Positions 58,457 to 61,031 are shown, numbered from the stretch's first letter. The stretch: 64,000 bases of DNA from Sipunculus nudus (GCA_026874595.1 CM049320.1:53287070-53351069), one strand, 5' to 3'. Notes: a model not told the origin generated them from the letters alone. A program made the numbers and translations.

Positions 58457-61031
58457 GCTTACTGCATCAATAAGGCACGGACCAAGATTGCTGTGTGAAA
58501 GCTGTGTGAAAGATCATGATTTTAACACACTTTTAGACAGGATCCGCTATACATGCATTATCATAAAATTGTCAGCACTTTATCTCGTGCATATCATGGT
58601 GCATGGTGGCGCTTTATCTTATAATTTTTCACTTTAGTGCTGCCCCTTAGAGTCTGTCGAAAGTAACTATAACAGTCAGAATGATAAATATTTTAAAATG
58701 GAATTTCCGCTAACAAGTATTTTGTCACTTCGAAGCAGTGGGGTACCTAGCCTAATTGCTGCCCGGTGCGAAAGTAAAAGTTAGCGGTCTTTTAACAAAG
58801 CATTATAAAATTTGACAACATATGGAAACATATCCGGACAGATTTTCCTAGTTAGAGGATTTAATTTGACAACAACGCAATTATATCGATGAAGTTATCA
58901 ACAGACAATATTTCGTCACGCATTTAAAAAACATCACCTCTTTGCTATTGCGTTATTTAAAAGAACGTTGTGCATGATTCACATAATGTTCTAACTTAAT
59001 TTATCTTGCATGATATATGATTAACTTAATTCAACATGGTAAAACTTCATTTGGTTATTGTCATTTAGTTCTCAACGAATATAAATACATTGCCAAAAAA
59101 AAACCACTTCTTGTTATCGCATATGACAGCCGCTACGCCTAATTAAGCTGTGTGATATGCATAGTGCTGCAGCAAGCAAGGCGATCATACTTATGTCTCT
59201 ATTCGAAACGCGGAAGAGTATTTCATGAGCTGTATGTGTGCAGGGGATGTATAATGTTTGAATAAAATGTGACTTTTTGTTTAACTACAATATCCTCAAA
59301 GTTAAAACCACGTTAATCTAAAGCTACATCAGTTTCATGTTCTGCACTTTCCTCATGTTTATTTACGAACTAACGATAATTCGTTATTCAATAAAGCACT
59401 TCATTGAATTTCACATCATTATATCTTGAATTATATGATATATTATATTATATATTGAGTTATTTGAAGGTAACACGTATATATAACGTGTCCTAGGGGC
59501 AAGGTTGGAACCATCACCCTGGACATTGGTAATAATTTGTATTTGAAATGCAATGACATATGCCAACTTAAAGATTAAATAAATCTCACATAGTTCTGGG
59601 GGAAAGATTATTATTAAATAAAAGATCATGTCATATACGCCAAATTCTAAAACCAGTGGTAAATTAAAGGACAACCAAGGAAACATATGTAAAAGCGTTT
59701 GTTTTTAACGAAACTGTTGTAAGCACATGGGAGGACCATGGAAAAGTATTTTAGGTTGTTTCAGGCATTTTAAATGTCATGGTATTCTAGTGAAATCAAT
59801 AGTGCAAGTTTATACATTACGGGAAAAGAGCAACAGAATTCATCATAACATTTTCCGGACAATGTGTAAGAGAGACACCCGTCCCCCATCACGTTTCTTC
59901 TTAGTTTCCTGTACACGTAGATGATCCTGAAATGTGTGCCTTTGCAAGACAGTTTCTCGGTGTCGTTCAGGCATTGCCGGTGTTCTCATAAATAAGAGCT
60001 TCAAATCTGTATTTCTTCTGGCGTAGCCTGTCTATAGAGATAATTCGCGAAACATTTGATTTACTATTGTACAGTTTATCATTACTGAAATGATTGATAT
60101 GGAGGAACAAAGCAACAAAATTACCAAACATTAAAAATGGCCACCAATCTTTAAGAATATGTCATTTATACTTACAAATGTGTACTCTTTGAGGATCTCT
60201 TTGTGCCAACTCCTCATACTAATTCAGCGAAATGCCCCCCCCCCCCTGCAACATGCACCGTCCCGTACCCCGCATCACCCCCCCCCCCCCATCCCCCCGG
60301 CACGCCACTGCTTCGATGAATAGACCAACGTTTTGATACGTTTGTTTTATTCTTATGACACTCAGCGTGTGCTGAGAAGATTAAGTTGCATAACTCAGTG
60401 TACGAGTTAATCTTGTTGCATGTTTGCCAAATTCCTTCCTGTTGTCAAGCAGCTTCACGGCTTCTCCATCTCAAAGGCCTATCAACAATCCACAGGATCT
60501 GGGCCATGTATTACCATCGCCTGTCATTAACAGGAGAGTATTGACTGCTGTTGCAGCGCAGTTTCCGGTATGACTGTCTGTATCGAAAGAATGTCTGTAG
60601 CGTATTTTAAACTGAACGAACTTTGTAAAAAAACTGTTGTATTTATGAATAGGGAAACCACTGTGATTATCCTATGATTCATGTCATATCCCACTGAAAA
60701 AAAACAACATATATTGACAAGTAATATATCTTTGTGTGGAGTGGCTAGGCGTTAATTATAATACATTGGTTTCCTTCCAGGATATTCGTCGTTAGGTTAT
60801 GTGATGGGATTTGGGCCTGAACCTATGCCTGGCCTAAAAGAAATTTTCCGCTGTGTTCGCGATGATTATGTTGGCAAAATCGGACAATTCCAGTATACGG
60901 ACTATGAAGTAGGTGTGGGTATTGGATCAAAGGAAAAGGACGGGTTTTTAACTCACTGGTATATTAAATCGAGTGACAAACCAGATGAAGTTGTAGCCCT
61001 GAGATCGAATATGATACAGATCGTCACCTAA
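657..61031 (+). CDS. Multi-exon gene for a mosaic lectin-like protein: F5/8C, fucolectin, trefoil, 2x F5/8C, 2x Link, 2x Vps62-like (5' partial)
   Basis: Twenty-three exons join in phase: 657-796, 4069-4215, 4582-4720, 6392-6601, 7909-8130, 8580-8717, 15827-16034, 17420-17525, 24545-24683, 26084-26264, 30529-30634, 31775-31919, 32218-32238, 32706-32735, 39976-40242, 41611-41883, 47206-47232, 48687-48809, 49061-49195, 53570-53857, 55541-55567, 58079-58321, 60781-61031. Every intron is GT-AG and the product is about 1,188 residues. The modules are carbohydrate- or surface-binding types, so a secreted or extracellular role is inferred. The first exon starts in phase 1, so the amino terminus lies upstream of the window. 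Module borders are nearly all phase 1. No orthologue is recognised by name. The order of exons and frames is well supported; whether all exons share one transcript is not tested. Confidence 0.85.
1139..1300. repeat. Degenerate tandem repeat, about 36-bp unit
   Basis: About four imperfect units share the core ATCCAAATAGAACCTAAAAG with AG-rich spacers. Copies diverge by several bases each. It creates short open frames that are not genes. Confidence 0.6.
2438..2500. repeat. (TA)n microsatellite with GTATAC variants
   Basis: Alternating TA with occasional G or C interruptions. It generates false Tyr/Ile-rich open frames on both strands. Confidence 0.95.
3195..3285. repeat. G-run followed by C-run, able to pair
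   Basis: A G-rich tract (GGGTGGGGGTGGGGGT pattern then a long G run to 3239) is followed about 20 bases later by an 18-base C run (3261-3278). The two can form an inverted repeat stem, and the G tract alone has quadruplex potential. Confidence 0.8.
4069..4215 (+). CDS. Exon 2: F5/8 type C domain 1, middle part
   Basis: The exon has 49 codons, phase 0 at both ends, with acceptor AAAG before 4069 and donor GTAAGT at 4216. It reads V-D-L-G-F then [13 protein letters not shown] and S-T-D-G-E-T-W, the classic discoidin core in which the chain continues as V..I..QG/KG ... W V..F ... S.DG..W. It joins exon 1 at W-V-Q / V-D-L-G without a phase problem. Confidence 0.93.
4582..4720 (+). CDS. Exon 3: F5/8 type C domain 1, last part
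   Basis: The acceptor CACCAG ends at 4581 and the donor GTAGGT follows 4720. The exon runs from phase 0 to phase 1. It encodes F-W-S-P-P, then A-R-Y-L-K-L and ends L-R-F-D-V-H-G-C, matching the discoidin carboxy end (P..ARY.RL......R.E..GC). The final Cys would pair with the Cys of exon 1. Confidence 0.93.
5035..5302. repeat. (TA)n and (GA)n microsatellites
   Basis: A roughly 60-base TA tract is followed, after about 160 bases of unique sequence, by about 40 bases of pure GA. Confidence 0.95.
6190..6242. repeat. (TA)n microsatellite
   Basis: About 26 TA units without interruption, 150 bases upstream of exon 4. Confidence 0.95.
6392..6601 (+). CDS. Exon 4: F-type lectin (fucolectin/FTP) domain, first part
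   Basis: The acceptor CTTACAG ends at 6391, the donor GTGGGT starts at 6602, and the exon is phase 1 to 1 (210 nt). It reads [17 protein letters not shown] and V-N-R-A-D-C-C-G, the signature of the eel-fucolectin / tachylectin-4 / pentraxin-1 family. The His of C-T-H-T lies 26 residues before the Arg of R-A-D-C-C-G, which is the spacing of the fucose-binding motif HX26RXDCCGER. The motif is cut by the intron after C-C-G and completed by E-R in the next exon. L-fucose binding is a prediction from family knowledge. Confidence 0.95.
6628..6990 (+). mobile_element. tRNA-derived SINE, copy 1
   Basis: The head carries a Pol III A box TGGCTCAGGGG (6635-6645) and a B box AGTTCGAATCT (6671-6681) at tRNA-like spacing. 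The body contains TTTCACGGTCGACC and CTCGGTGGTATGACC, shared with the copies at 16065 and 42740. It ends near an A-rich stretch at about 6983. It starts 27 bases downstream of the last base of exon 4. Confidence 0.85.
7080..7275. repeat. Short tandem repeat, about 50-bp unit
   Basis: Three to four imperfect units share CACTGA-TTCTTAAGAATTTTA and ACCAAAATTTG. The open frame at 7315-7650 beyond it has no splice or domain support. Confidence 0.6.
7909..8130 (+). CDS. Exon 5: F-type lectin domain, second part
   Basis: The acceptor TTTTTTCAG ends at 7908, the donor GTGAGT starts at 8131, phase 1 to 1 (222 nt). It begins (G)-E-R-L-N-D-F, supplying the last Arg of the sugar-binding triad, and ends G-R-F-V-Q-I ... 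L-T-L-C-E-V-S-I-W, the usual end of the F-type lectin fold. A GTTAGT donor look-alike at about 7974 is read through here; splicing there would remove half the domain. Confidence 0.95.
8580..8717 (+). CDS. Exon 6: trefoil (P-type) domain
   Basis: The exon is phase 1 to 1 (138 nt), with acceptor CTCTCTAAG and donor GTAAGC. It has six cysteines in the trefoil order C..C..C..CC..C, including C-E-K-N-G-C-C-W-D and ending Q-C-F. The spacing is slightly compact compared with vertebrate TFF peptides. Trefoil modules are small disulfide-locked units found in mucosal and other secreted proteins. The whole module sits in one symmetrical exon, so it can be gained or skipped without changing frame. Confidence 0.9.
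8718..9243. other. Intron 6 upstream part, nothing recognised
   Basis: AT-rich unique-looking sequence up to the LTR retrotransposon insertion; no open frame or repeat of note. Confidence 0.5.
9244..10108 (+). repeat. 5' LTR (865 bp)
   Basis: TGTTACAGG to CCGTAACA. It contains a TATA box (TATAAATA, 9572-9579) and a poly(A) signal (AATAAA, 9947-9952), as expected for U3 and R. It keeps about 574 bp (9455-10028) that the 3' LTR lacks. Confidence 0.9.
10115..10132 (+). promoter_or_regulatory. Primer binding site, tRNA-Pro type
   Basis: TGGGGGCTCGTCCGGGAT begins six bases after the 5' LTR and is the 18-base complement of the tRNA-Pro 3' end, the same primer site used by murine gammaretroviruses (established knowledge). 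Confidence 0.93.
10277..11503 (+). pseudogene. gag remnant of the Gypsy element
   Basis: The reading frame begins around A-D-F-K-P-E-T-F; the expected ATG position reads ATA. It breaks at about 10400 and 10920 and elsewhere. The middle has an amphipathic Lys/Glu/Leu region (about 10400-10600, L-K-Q-L-E-L-Q-K) resembling a coiled coil, then a capsid-like stretch. A zinc knuckle lies at 11410-11451 with spacing CX2CX4-X4C, but the His position is Tyr, so metal binding is doubtful. Confidence 0.8.
11542..12048 (+). pseudogene. Acidic spacer ORF between gag and protease
   Basis: 168 codons rich in Asp, Ser, Glu and Phe with internal repeats of the type A-R-S-F-Q/Y-D-S-C. It sits between the zinc knuckle and the protease. 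It is probably a gag-pro linker of the element that expanded by short duplication; no domain is recognised. Confidence 0.55.
12045..12330 (+). pseudogene. Retroviral-type aspartic protease of the Gypsy element
   Basis: The catalytic D-T-G-S-G motif starts at 12051, followed by hydrophobic strands and the second flap-end motif L-L-L-G-N (about 12270). It overlaps the end of the spacer frame, implying a frame change between them. A short linker leads to integrase. Confidence 0.82.
12530..13691 (+). pseudogene. Integrase of the Gypsy element
   Basis: A pre-integrase linker (12530-12690, broken frame) leads to the core. The Cys-Cys half of the HHCC finger is present (S-C-Q-T-C-Q), but the His-His half appears deleted near 12720. 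The DDE triad is visible: D in T-V-D-F-V-G, D in S-D-Q-G-S-N and E in A-L-E-R-F-H, with 35 residues between the last two. The carboxy end G-P-Y-I-V leads by a frameshift near 13667 into the RT frame, so integrase and RT once formed one polyprotein with integrase first. Confidence 0.93.
13689..14581 (+). pseudogene. Reverse transcriptase of the Gypsy element
   Basis: It contains [38 protein letters not shown] and the catalytic Y-I-D-D (14454-14465). A TAA at 14295-14297 breaks the frame between F-D-L-L-K and the thumb-side motifs. Confidence 0.95.
14582..15249 (+). pseudogene. RT connection and RNase H of the Gypsy element
   Basis: Fragments in several frames: [11 protein letters not shown] (about 14693), an RNase H start near 14880, F-S-D-H-N-P-L-T-F (about 15091) and A-D-C-L-S-R before a stop at 15247-15249. 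At least three frameshifts or stops are present. No integrase follows; the 3' LTR comes next. Confidence 0.88.
15368..15378 (+). promoter_or_regulatory. Polypurine tract
   Basis: AGGAGGGGGAG directly abuts the 3' LTR start TGTTACAGG, the expected plus-strand primer position. Confidence 0.85.
15379..15680 (+). repeat. 3' LTR, internally deleted (302 bp)
   Basis: The first 210 and last 90 bases match the 5' LTR at high identity, but the segment with TATA box and poly(A) signal is missing and replaced by a short CTGGGAAAA stretch. The terminal ATTAGGTTCCGTAACA is intact. Confidence 0.92.
15827..16034 (+). CDS. Exon 7: F5/8 type C domain 2, first part
   Basis: The acceptor ATTACAG ends at 15826 and the donor GTAAGC starts at 16035, phase 1 to 2 (208 nt). 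It encodes D-C-S-D-S-L-Y, a Ser/Asp-rich loop, K-H-G-G-W-C-A-G and [11 protein letters not shown], the first half of a discoidin domain. A SINE begins 31 bases after its last base. Confidence 0.88.
16065..16480 (+). mobile_element. tRNA-derived SINE, copy 2
   Basis: It starts GGCTTCTGTGGCTCGGGG, with a B-box-like GAGTTCAAATA (mutated) and the shared body motifs TTTCCACGGTCGGCC and ATGACCCAGCAG. A TG/G-rich insertion lies at 16238-16263. It begins 31 bases after the last base of exon 7. Confidence 0.8.
17420..17525 (+). CDS. Exon 8: F5/8 type C domain 2, middle part
   Basis: This 106-nt exon (phase 2 to 0; acceptor ATTTCAG, donor GTAAGT) completes the split Trp codon and reads [22 protein letters not shown] and W-S. 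This is the T.I..QG ... W V..Y.V.YS.DG..W core of discoidin domains. It has the same length and phases as exon 11. Confidence 0.9.
17560..19160 (+). mobile_element. LINE remnant (L1/Tx1-like, carboxy-terminal part)
   Basis: The reading frame is broken by many stops. Recognisable pieces are [21 protein letters not shown] (post-RT region typical of L1-like LINEs), a K-I-K-R-S-I-L segment, and near 18814 [18 protein letters not shown], the carboxy CCHC-type motif. The catalytic RT core is missing, a 5' truncation normal for LINE copies. Confidence 0.75.
19161..20430. other. Intron 8 part, nothing recognised
   Basis: AT-rich sequence without a supported feature. Confidence 0.5.
20430..20910 (+). 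repeat. Hairpin-headed dispersed repeat, copy 1
   Basis: It begins with an imperfect CCCCGC...GCGGGG hairpin followed by GGACATTGATCTGGGT and a TCTG/TCTC-rich tract. It shares CGTGCGATAAC, TTTATCCGAT, GGGTCAGTGATTG and TTTGGAGTGTCT with the copies at 27270 and 52698, and ends GGGGGACAT...GAATTTGCTTGTT. It looks like a defined non-coding element; the class is unknown. The 129-codon frame inside is a by-product. Confidence 0.75.
21156..21410. repeat. Degenerate minisatellite, about 23-bp unit
   Basis: About ten diverged copies of TTTTCCGCGGATTTCTGCC-like units, with pairing potential because TTCCGNGGA is palindromic. Confidence 0.65.
21990..22402. repeat. Dispersed repeat with internal duplications, copy A
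   Basis: It shares AAGTTCGATTTCCAGCAAAA, ATTTAATGAGGTCAGAGGTC and the terminal GGGCGTATTATGCACG plus GTTTGCGGTGCTC with the stretch at 57090-57460. Internally the GATTTC...TTTAATGAGGTCAGAG segment recurs two to three times. Confidence 0.7.
22640..23012. repeat. Satellite-like family fragment with CAGCTGAGCGTCATGG end
   Basis: It contains TTTGGAAACCTGAAATAAAG and ends CAGCTGAGCGTCATGGCC...GGGCCACTTGTTAAC, the same end as the array at 30155-30188. It is a single degraded unit of the family described at 27557-30190. Confidence 0.65.
23028..23173 (+). repeat. Left LTR of the miniature element, with Pol III-like boxes
   Basis: It holds an A-box-like TAGCGAAGCGG and a B-box-like GCTTCGAACCC about 45 bases later, the tRNA arrangement. 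Confidence 0.72.
23281..23818. repeat. (TA)n / (GA)n tracts inside the miniature element
   Basis: TA tracts at 23281-23324, 23356-23460 and 23778-23815, and GA at 23325-23342. Between them CAGGGCCGTAGGCGACCC (23463-23480) starts a segment also found in degraded form at 57690-57790, probably a nested hAT-type end. Confidence 0.8.
23999..24144 (+). repeat. Right LTR of the miniature element, with Pol III-like boxes
   Basis: It holds TAGCGAAGCGG and GGTTCGAACCC, the latter a near-perfect B box. It has the same length as the left copy. Confidence 0.72.
24545..24683 (+). CDS. Exon 9: F5/8 type C domain 2, last part
   Basis: The acceptor AAATAG ends at 24544 and the donor is GTTTGT (weaker than the rest), phase 0 to 1 (139 nt). 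It encodes [10 protein letters not shown] and C-M-R-F-D-I-F-G-C, the discoidin carboxy end. It lies 7 kb from exon 8, an intron holding a LINE fragment, a hairpin-headed repeat and a miniature LTR element. Confidence 0.88.
24690..26083. other. Intron 9, nothing recognised
   Basis: 1.4 kb of AT-rich sequence. A short palindrome AAAACAATTACGTAATTGTTTT lies near 25879-25900. No coding or repeat family is recognised. Confidence 0.5.
26084..26264 (+). CDS. Exon 10: F5/8 type C domain 3, first part
   Basis: The donor GTAACA follows 26264 in phase 2. The start is placed after the TTAG at 26080-26083 because only that acceptor gives the phase 1 required by exon 9; the nearby CAG ending at 26073 would be phase 0. 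The frame reads [13 protein letters not shown] and Y-I-E-V-D-F-G-S-S, a discoidin first half. The Cys usually present near the start of the domain is not seen in this exon. Confidence 0.78.
26540..27130. repeat. Satellite-like family, degraded units
   Basis: It contains GGAAACCTGAAATTAGGTC-like and AGAATCTTCTAACGT-like motifs at irregular spacing, the same family as 27557-30190, 43980-45500 and 55790-57000. Confidence 0.65.
27270..27556 (+). repeat. Hairpin-headed dispersed repeat, copy 2 (3' truncated)
   Basis: The head is a near-perfect hairpin: CCCCCG and CGGGGG flank the 10-bp palindrome TTCCGCGGAA. The body matches copies 1 and 3 up to about 27550, where the tandem array begins. Confidence 0.75.
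27557..30190. repeat. Tandem array of about 332-bp units with higher-order dimer
   Basis: The landmark CACCATGATTC or close variant recurs at about 27836, 28172, 28495, 28829, 29160, 29491 and 29823, giving periods of 323-336 bp. The block 28500-29160 is nearly identical to 29163-29823, so two-unit blocks were duplicated. The array starts TTTTTAGCTCGGCTGACCG with a GTCCGTCGTCCGTCCG tract and ends CAGCTGAGCGTCATGACC...CACTTGTTA. Matching open frames at 28560-28832 and 29267-29494 (minus) reflect the duplication, not a gene. Confidence 0.9.
30529..30634 (+). CDS. Exon 11: F5/8 type C domain 3, middle part
   Basis: The exon is 106 nt, phase 2 to 0, acceptor TTCAAG and donor GTATGT. It completes the Arg codon split across the intron and reads [22 protein letters not shown] and F. 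It is the exact structural counterpart of exon 8. Confidence 0.9.
30946..31087 (-). repeat. Solo LTR-like copy of the tRNA-like miniature element
   Basis: On the minus strand it starts TGTTACGGGG and ends TTCGTAACA (142 bp). It contains TAGCGAAGCGG and GGTTCGACTCC, matching A- and B-box consensus. Size, ends and boxes match the 146-bp LTRs at 23028 and 23999; the remainder is diverged. Confidence 0.65.
31320..31337. repeat. Poly(C) run beside a hAT-like end
   Basis: A C run of about 17 bases is followed by ACGCCAGTGAATCCTGGCTTCGCC, which contains the short inverted pair CCAGTG/GCCAGG-like; it may be a remnant of a non-autonomous hAT end. Confidence 0.35.
31620..31703. repeat. (TA)n(GA)n microsatellite
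   Basis: About 64 bases of TA followed by AGAGAGAG; it ends 70 bases before exon 12. Confidence 0.95.
31775..31919 (+). CDS. Exon 12: F5/8 type C domain 3, last part
   Basis: The acceptor TTTCCAG ends at 31774 and the donor GTAAGT starts at 31920, phase 0 to 1 (145 nt). It encodes [10 protein letters not shown] and S-M-R-F-D-L-L-G-C, the discoidin carboxy end. The first base of its split last codon feeds the following microexon in frame. Confidence 0.92.
32218..32238 (+). CDS. Exon 13: 21-nt linker microexon
   Basis: Acceptor TTTGTTTCAG and donor GTACGT flank 21 bases that are phase 1 to 1 and encode N-V-G-I-S-E plus split codons. The phase fit on both sides, the long pyrimidine tract and the strong donor support it. 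It would form part of a flexible linker between the discoidin and Link modules. Confidence 0.6.
32706..32735 (+). CDS. Exon 14: 30-nt linker microexon
   Basis: Acceptor ACTCTCTAG and donor GTGAGT flank 30 bases, phase 1 to 1, reading F-S-S-L-G-V-P-D-I. It joins the Link exon at 39976 with the codon TCC (Ser). Like exon 13 it can be included or skipped without changing frame. Confidence 0.6.
33802..34521 (-). pseudogene. hAT transposase carboxy-terminal region with dimerisation domain
   Basis: 239 codons ending with [21 protein letters not shown], the conserved hATC signature. The frame is open to a stop at 33802. This is the best preserved portion. Confidence 0.88.
35060..36087 (-). pseudogene. 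hAT transposase catalytic core (DUF4371-like)
   Basis: From 36087 downward: G-N-F-D-P-L-L, then [11 protein letters not shown], a stop, Y-D-G-A-A-N-M-K-G and H-C-A-S-H-L-A-N-L (the C-x2-H motif of hAT cores). After a gap with non-coding sequence (35235-35440) comes P-L-C-P-T-R-W near 35150. The two first Asp positions of the catalytic triad are preserved. Confidence 0.85.
36036..36795 (-). pseudogene. hAT transposase amino-terminal region with TTF-type zinc finger
   Basis: The first frame (36406-36795) holds a Lys/Ser/Asp-rich leader with K-I-T-Q-F-F and ends Q-R-V-Y-F-Q-R-K at a TAG. The next frame (36036-36506) holds [19 protein letters not shown] and H-Q-G-S-Q-S-H-R, the TTF finger seen in ZMYM1-like hAT proteins. 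A stop and a frame change separate the two parts. Confidence 0.85.
37500..38436. other. Non-coding left arm of the hAT element
   Basis: It includes (TA)n with GTGT interruptions at 37931-38014 and two G runs (38344-38352, 38390-38399) just inside the terminal repeat. No coding. Confidence 0.6.
38775..38825. repeat. (TA)n microsatellite
   Basis: About 25 TA units; no gene between here and exon 15. Confidence 0.95.
39976..40242 (+). CDS. Exon 15: Link (hyaluronan-binding type) module 1
   Basis: The acceptor CTTACAG ends at 39975, the donor GTAGGG starts at 40243, phase 1 to 1 (267 nt, 89 codons). It contains [31 protein letters not shown] and G-T-F-C: the four cysteines and the GFEVC..GWL motif of the Link module, at normal module length. 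Link modules of aggrecan, TSG-6 and CD44 bind hyaluronan. Whether this one does is not decided by the sequence. Confidence 0.93.
40265..40850. repeat. Minisatellite of about 56-bp units, 11 copies
   Basis: AAATCTTATCACACGTAAAA-type motifs recur at about 40295, 40349, 40407, 40463, 40519, 40575, 40620, 40674, 40729, 40784 and 40833. Each unit also has AAGTAAAGATGATGGA. The array starts only about 20 bases after the donor of Link exon 15. Confidence 0.88.
41611..41883 (+). CDS. Exon 16: divergent Link-like module 2
   Basis: The acceptor TTGTCAG and donor GTAAGC flank 273 nt in phase 1 to 1. It reads [21 protein letters not shown] and ends G-V-Y-C-N-V-P, recognisable as a Link module (C..MG.RMAT ... 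C.DGW ... C ... C) of the same length as module 1. It has six cysteines, two more than the usual four, one of them near its start (N-S-C), which suggests an extra disulfide. Confidence 0.82.
41884..42734. other. Intron 16 first part, nothing recognised
   Basis: AT-rich sequence without supported features. Confidence 0.5.
42740..43045 (+). mobile_element. tRNA-derived SINE, copy 3 (5' truncated)
   Basis: It retains the B box GAGTTCGAATCTC and the body CATGGTCGGCCCACC, GGCCGTGTTTCACTCACA, CCTCGGTGGTATGA and CTGCCCTGTCATG; the A-box head is degraded. Confidence 0.8.
43046..43979. other. Intron 16 middle part, nothing recognised
   Basis: AT-rich with a C run at 43784-43798. No gene or repeat family is recognised. 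Confidence 0.5.
43980..45500. repeat. Satellite-like family, many degraded units
   Basis: It starts CTGTAAGTCACCTGAGCTGTAGTGATCACC with GTCCGTTGTCCGTCTAGCC, like the array head at 27557, and contains repeated CCTAGAATCTTCTAA, GGAGGTCCTG and CTGAAATTAGGT motifs at 100-200 bp spacing. Confidence 0.75.
45500..47205. other. Unassigned, slightly GC-richer stretch
   Basis: 45600-46100 has less AT than its surroundings and short open frames on both strands (for example about 55 codons from 45716 plus), but no domain, splice pair or repeat relation was recognised. The stretch around 46672-46710 carries a degraded CTGACCGTCATTGGCC...GGGTCACG end of the satellite-like family. Confidence 0.4.
47206..47232 (+). 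CDS. Exon 17: 27-nt linker microexon
   Basis: Acceptor TTTTTCAG ends at 47205 and donor GTAAGT starts at 47233. The 27 bases are phase 1 to 1 and encode I-G-S-G-M-V-P-A, a small-residue linker between Link module 2 and the Vps62-like region. Confidence 0.65.
47273..47331. repeat. (TA)n microsatellite
   Basis: TA tract of about 58 bases, starting 40 bases after the donor of exon 17. Confidence 0.95.
47340..48686. other. Intron 17, nothing recognised
   Basis: AT-rich sequence with a few short open frames and no supported feature. Confidence 0.5.
48687..48809 (+). CDS. Exon 18: Vps62-like domain 1, first part
   Basis: The acceptor TTTCAG ends at 48686 and the donor GTAAGT starts at 48810, phase 1 to 1 (123 nt). 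It encodes [10 protein letters not shown], then [11 protein letters not shown], resembling the opening f.i.W ... f..lG.v segment of the Vps62/DUF946-type fold. By itself it is weak; the assignment rests on the next two exons. Confidence 0.72.
49061..49195 (+). CDS. Exon 19: Vps62-like domain 1, second part
   Basis: Only the acceptor TTTTTTTAAG ending at 49060 gives the required phase 1; the CAG 13 bases further on would shift frame. The donor is GTATGC. It reads V-T-V-V-A-E-E, L-A-P-V-E-H-V and S-F-Y-R-P-I-C-P-S, the last matching the W/Y-RP..P.GY motif that continues as G-Y-V-S-L in exon 20. Confidence 0.75.
49780..52010 (+). mobile_element. LINE remnant with reverse transcriptase core
   Basis: In broken frames: W-W-D-K-E-C near 49840, G-P-D-G-I (about 50265), [12 protein letters not shown] (about 50655), [10 protein letters not shown] (about 50822), the catalytic Y-A-D-D (50955-50966), K-T-K-I-M-F-F and L-L-Y-G-S-E-L (about 51307). 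This is the RT and post-RT order of non-LTR elements. The family differs from the LINE at 17560. Two 24-base CCTGATAATTAAA-type units at the 3' end (51950-51995) resemble a LINE 3' tail repeat. Confidence 0.88.
52179..52192. repeat. Poly(C) run
   Basis: A run of C bases within otherwise AT-rich sequence; a GGATCCGCCCCTG end-like motif at 52550-52562 suggests a decayed non-autonomous hAT copy covering about 52010-52562. Confidence 0.35.
52698..53145 (+). repeat. Hairpin-headed dispersed repeat, copy 3
   Basis: It begins TTGTCCCCGCTTCC...GGGGGACATCGATTTGGGT and ends GAACATATATTCTACGAATCTGCTTGTT. Total about 448 bp, close to copy 1, so both ends of the element are defined by comparison. Confidence 0.78.
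53570..53857 (+). CDS. Exon 20: Vps62-like domain 1, third part
   Basis: The acceptor TTTGTTTCAG ends at 53569 and the donor GTAAGT starts at 53858, phase 1 to 1 (288 nt). It reads [36 protein letters not shown] and S-R-C-L-K-R. P.GY..L.D ... PSL..RCVR.D followed by G.F ... CLK is the diagnostic pattern of the Vps62 family known from fungi and plants. The molecular role of that domain outside yeast vacuolar sorting is poorly defined. Confidence 0.85.
53858..55540. other. Intron 20: (TA)n and unassigned sequence
   Basis: (TA)n at 54749-54808; otherwise AT-rich sequence without recognised features. Confidence 0.6.
55541..55567 (+). CDS. Exon 21: 27-nt linker microexon
   Basis: Acceptor TTATTTCAG ends at 55540 and donor GTATGT starts at 55568. 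The 27 bases, phase 1 to 1, encode P-F-T-A-N-T-L-P. It separates the two Vps62-like repeats and matches exon 17 in length and phase. Confidence 0.65.
55790..57060. repeat. Satellite-like family, about 150-bp periodicity
   Basis: It starts AGTTCAGCTGACTGTATGTCATCTGAG and repeats GGAAACCTGAAATTAGGTCA near 55999, 56153, 56249, 56399, 56559 and 56723. A G run lies at 57028-57039. Confidence 0.8.
57090..57460. repeat. Dispersed repeat, copy B
   Basis: It matches 21990-22402: CCAAGTTCGATTTTAGACC, TTAGGTCAGAGGTCACAAG and the end TATTATGCATGTTTGCGGTG. It is joined directly to the satellite-like family here, whereas copy A precedes a fragment of that family. Confidence 0.7.
58079..58321 (+). CDS. Exon 22: Vps62-like repeat 2, first part
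   Basis: The acceptor TTTTTTTAG ends at 58078 and the donor GTATTA starts at 58322, phase 1 to 1 (243 nt). It reads [30 protein letters not shown] and S-V-F-L-V-E-C-E-Q, parallel to exons 18 and 19 of repeat 1 but fused into one exon. The RP..P motif before G-Y is replaced by V-E-C-E-Q. A long (TA)n tract starts about 35 bases after the donor. Confidence 0.8.
58358..58455. repeat. (TA)n microsatellite
   Basis: TA tract of about 95 bases with a few G or C interruptions, just after exon 22. Confidence 0.95.
58456..60780. other. Intron 22 (most of it), nothing recognised
   Basis: AT-rich, with C runs at 60235-60247 and 60279-60298 followed by GGCACGCCACTG, again resembling a hAT-type terminal fragment. 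No coding is supported. Confidence 0.5.
60781..61031 (+). CDS. Exon 23 (terminal): Vps62-like repeat 2, second part and stop codon
   Basis: The acceptor TTCCTTCCAG ends at 60780. The frame reads [21 protein letters not shown], and W-Y-I-K-S-S before ending [11 protein letters not shown] and TAA at 61029-61031. It is the counterpart of exon 20 (GY.SLG ... RCVR.DYV). The Cys-Leu-Lys that closes repeat 1 is absent. There is no transmembrane segment or GPI-type tail, so the protein should be soluble if secreted. Confidence 0.85.
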
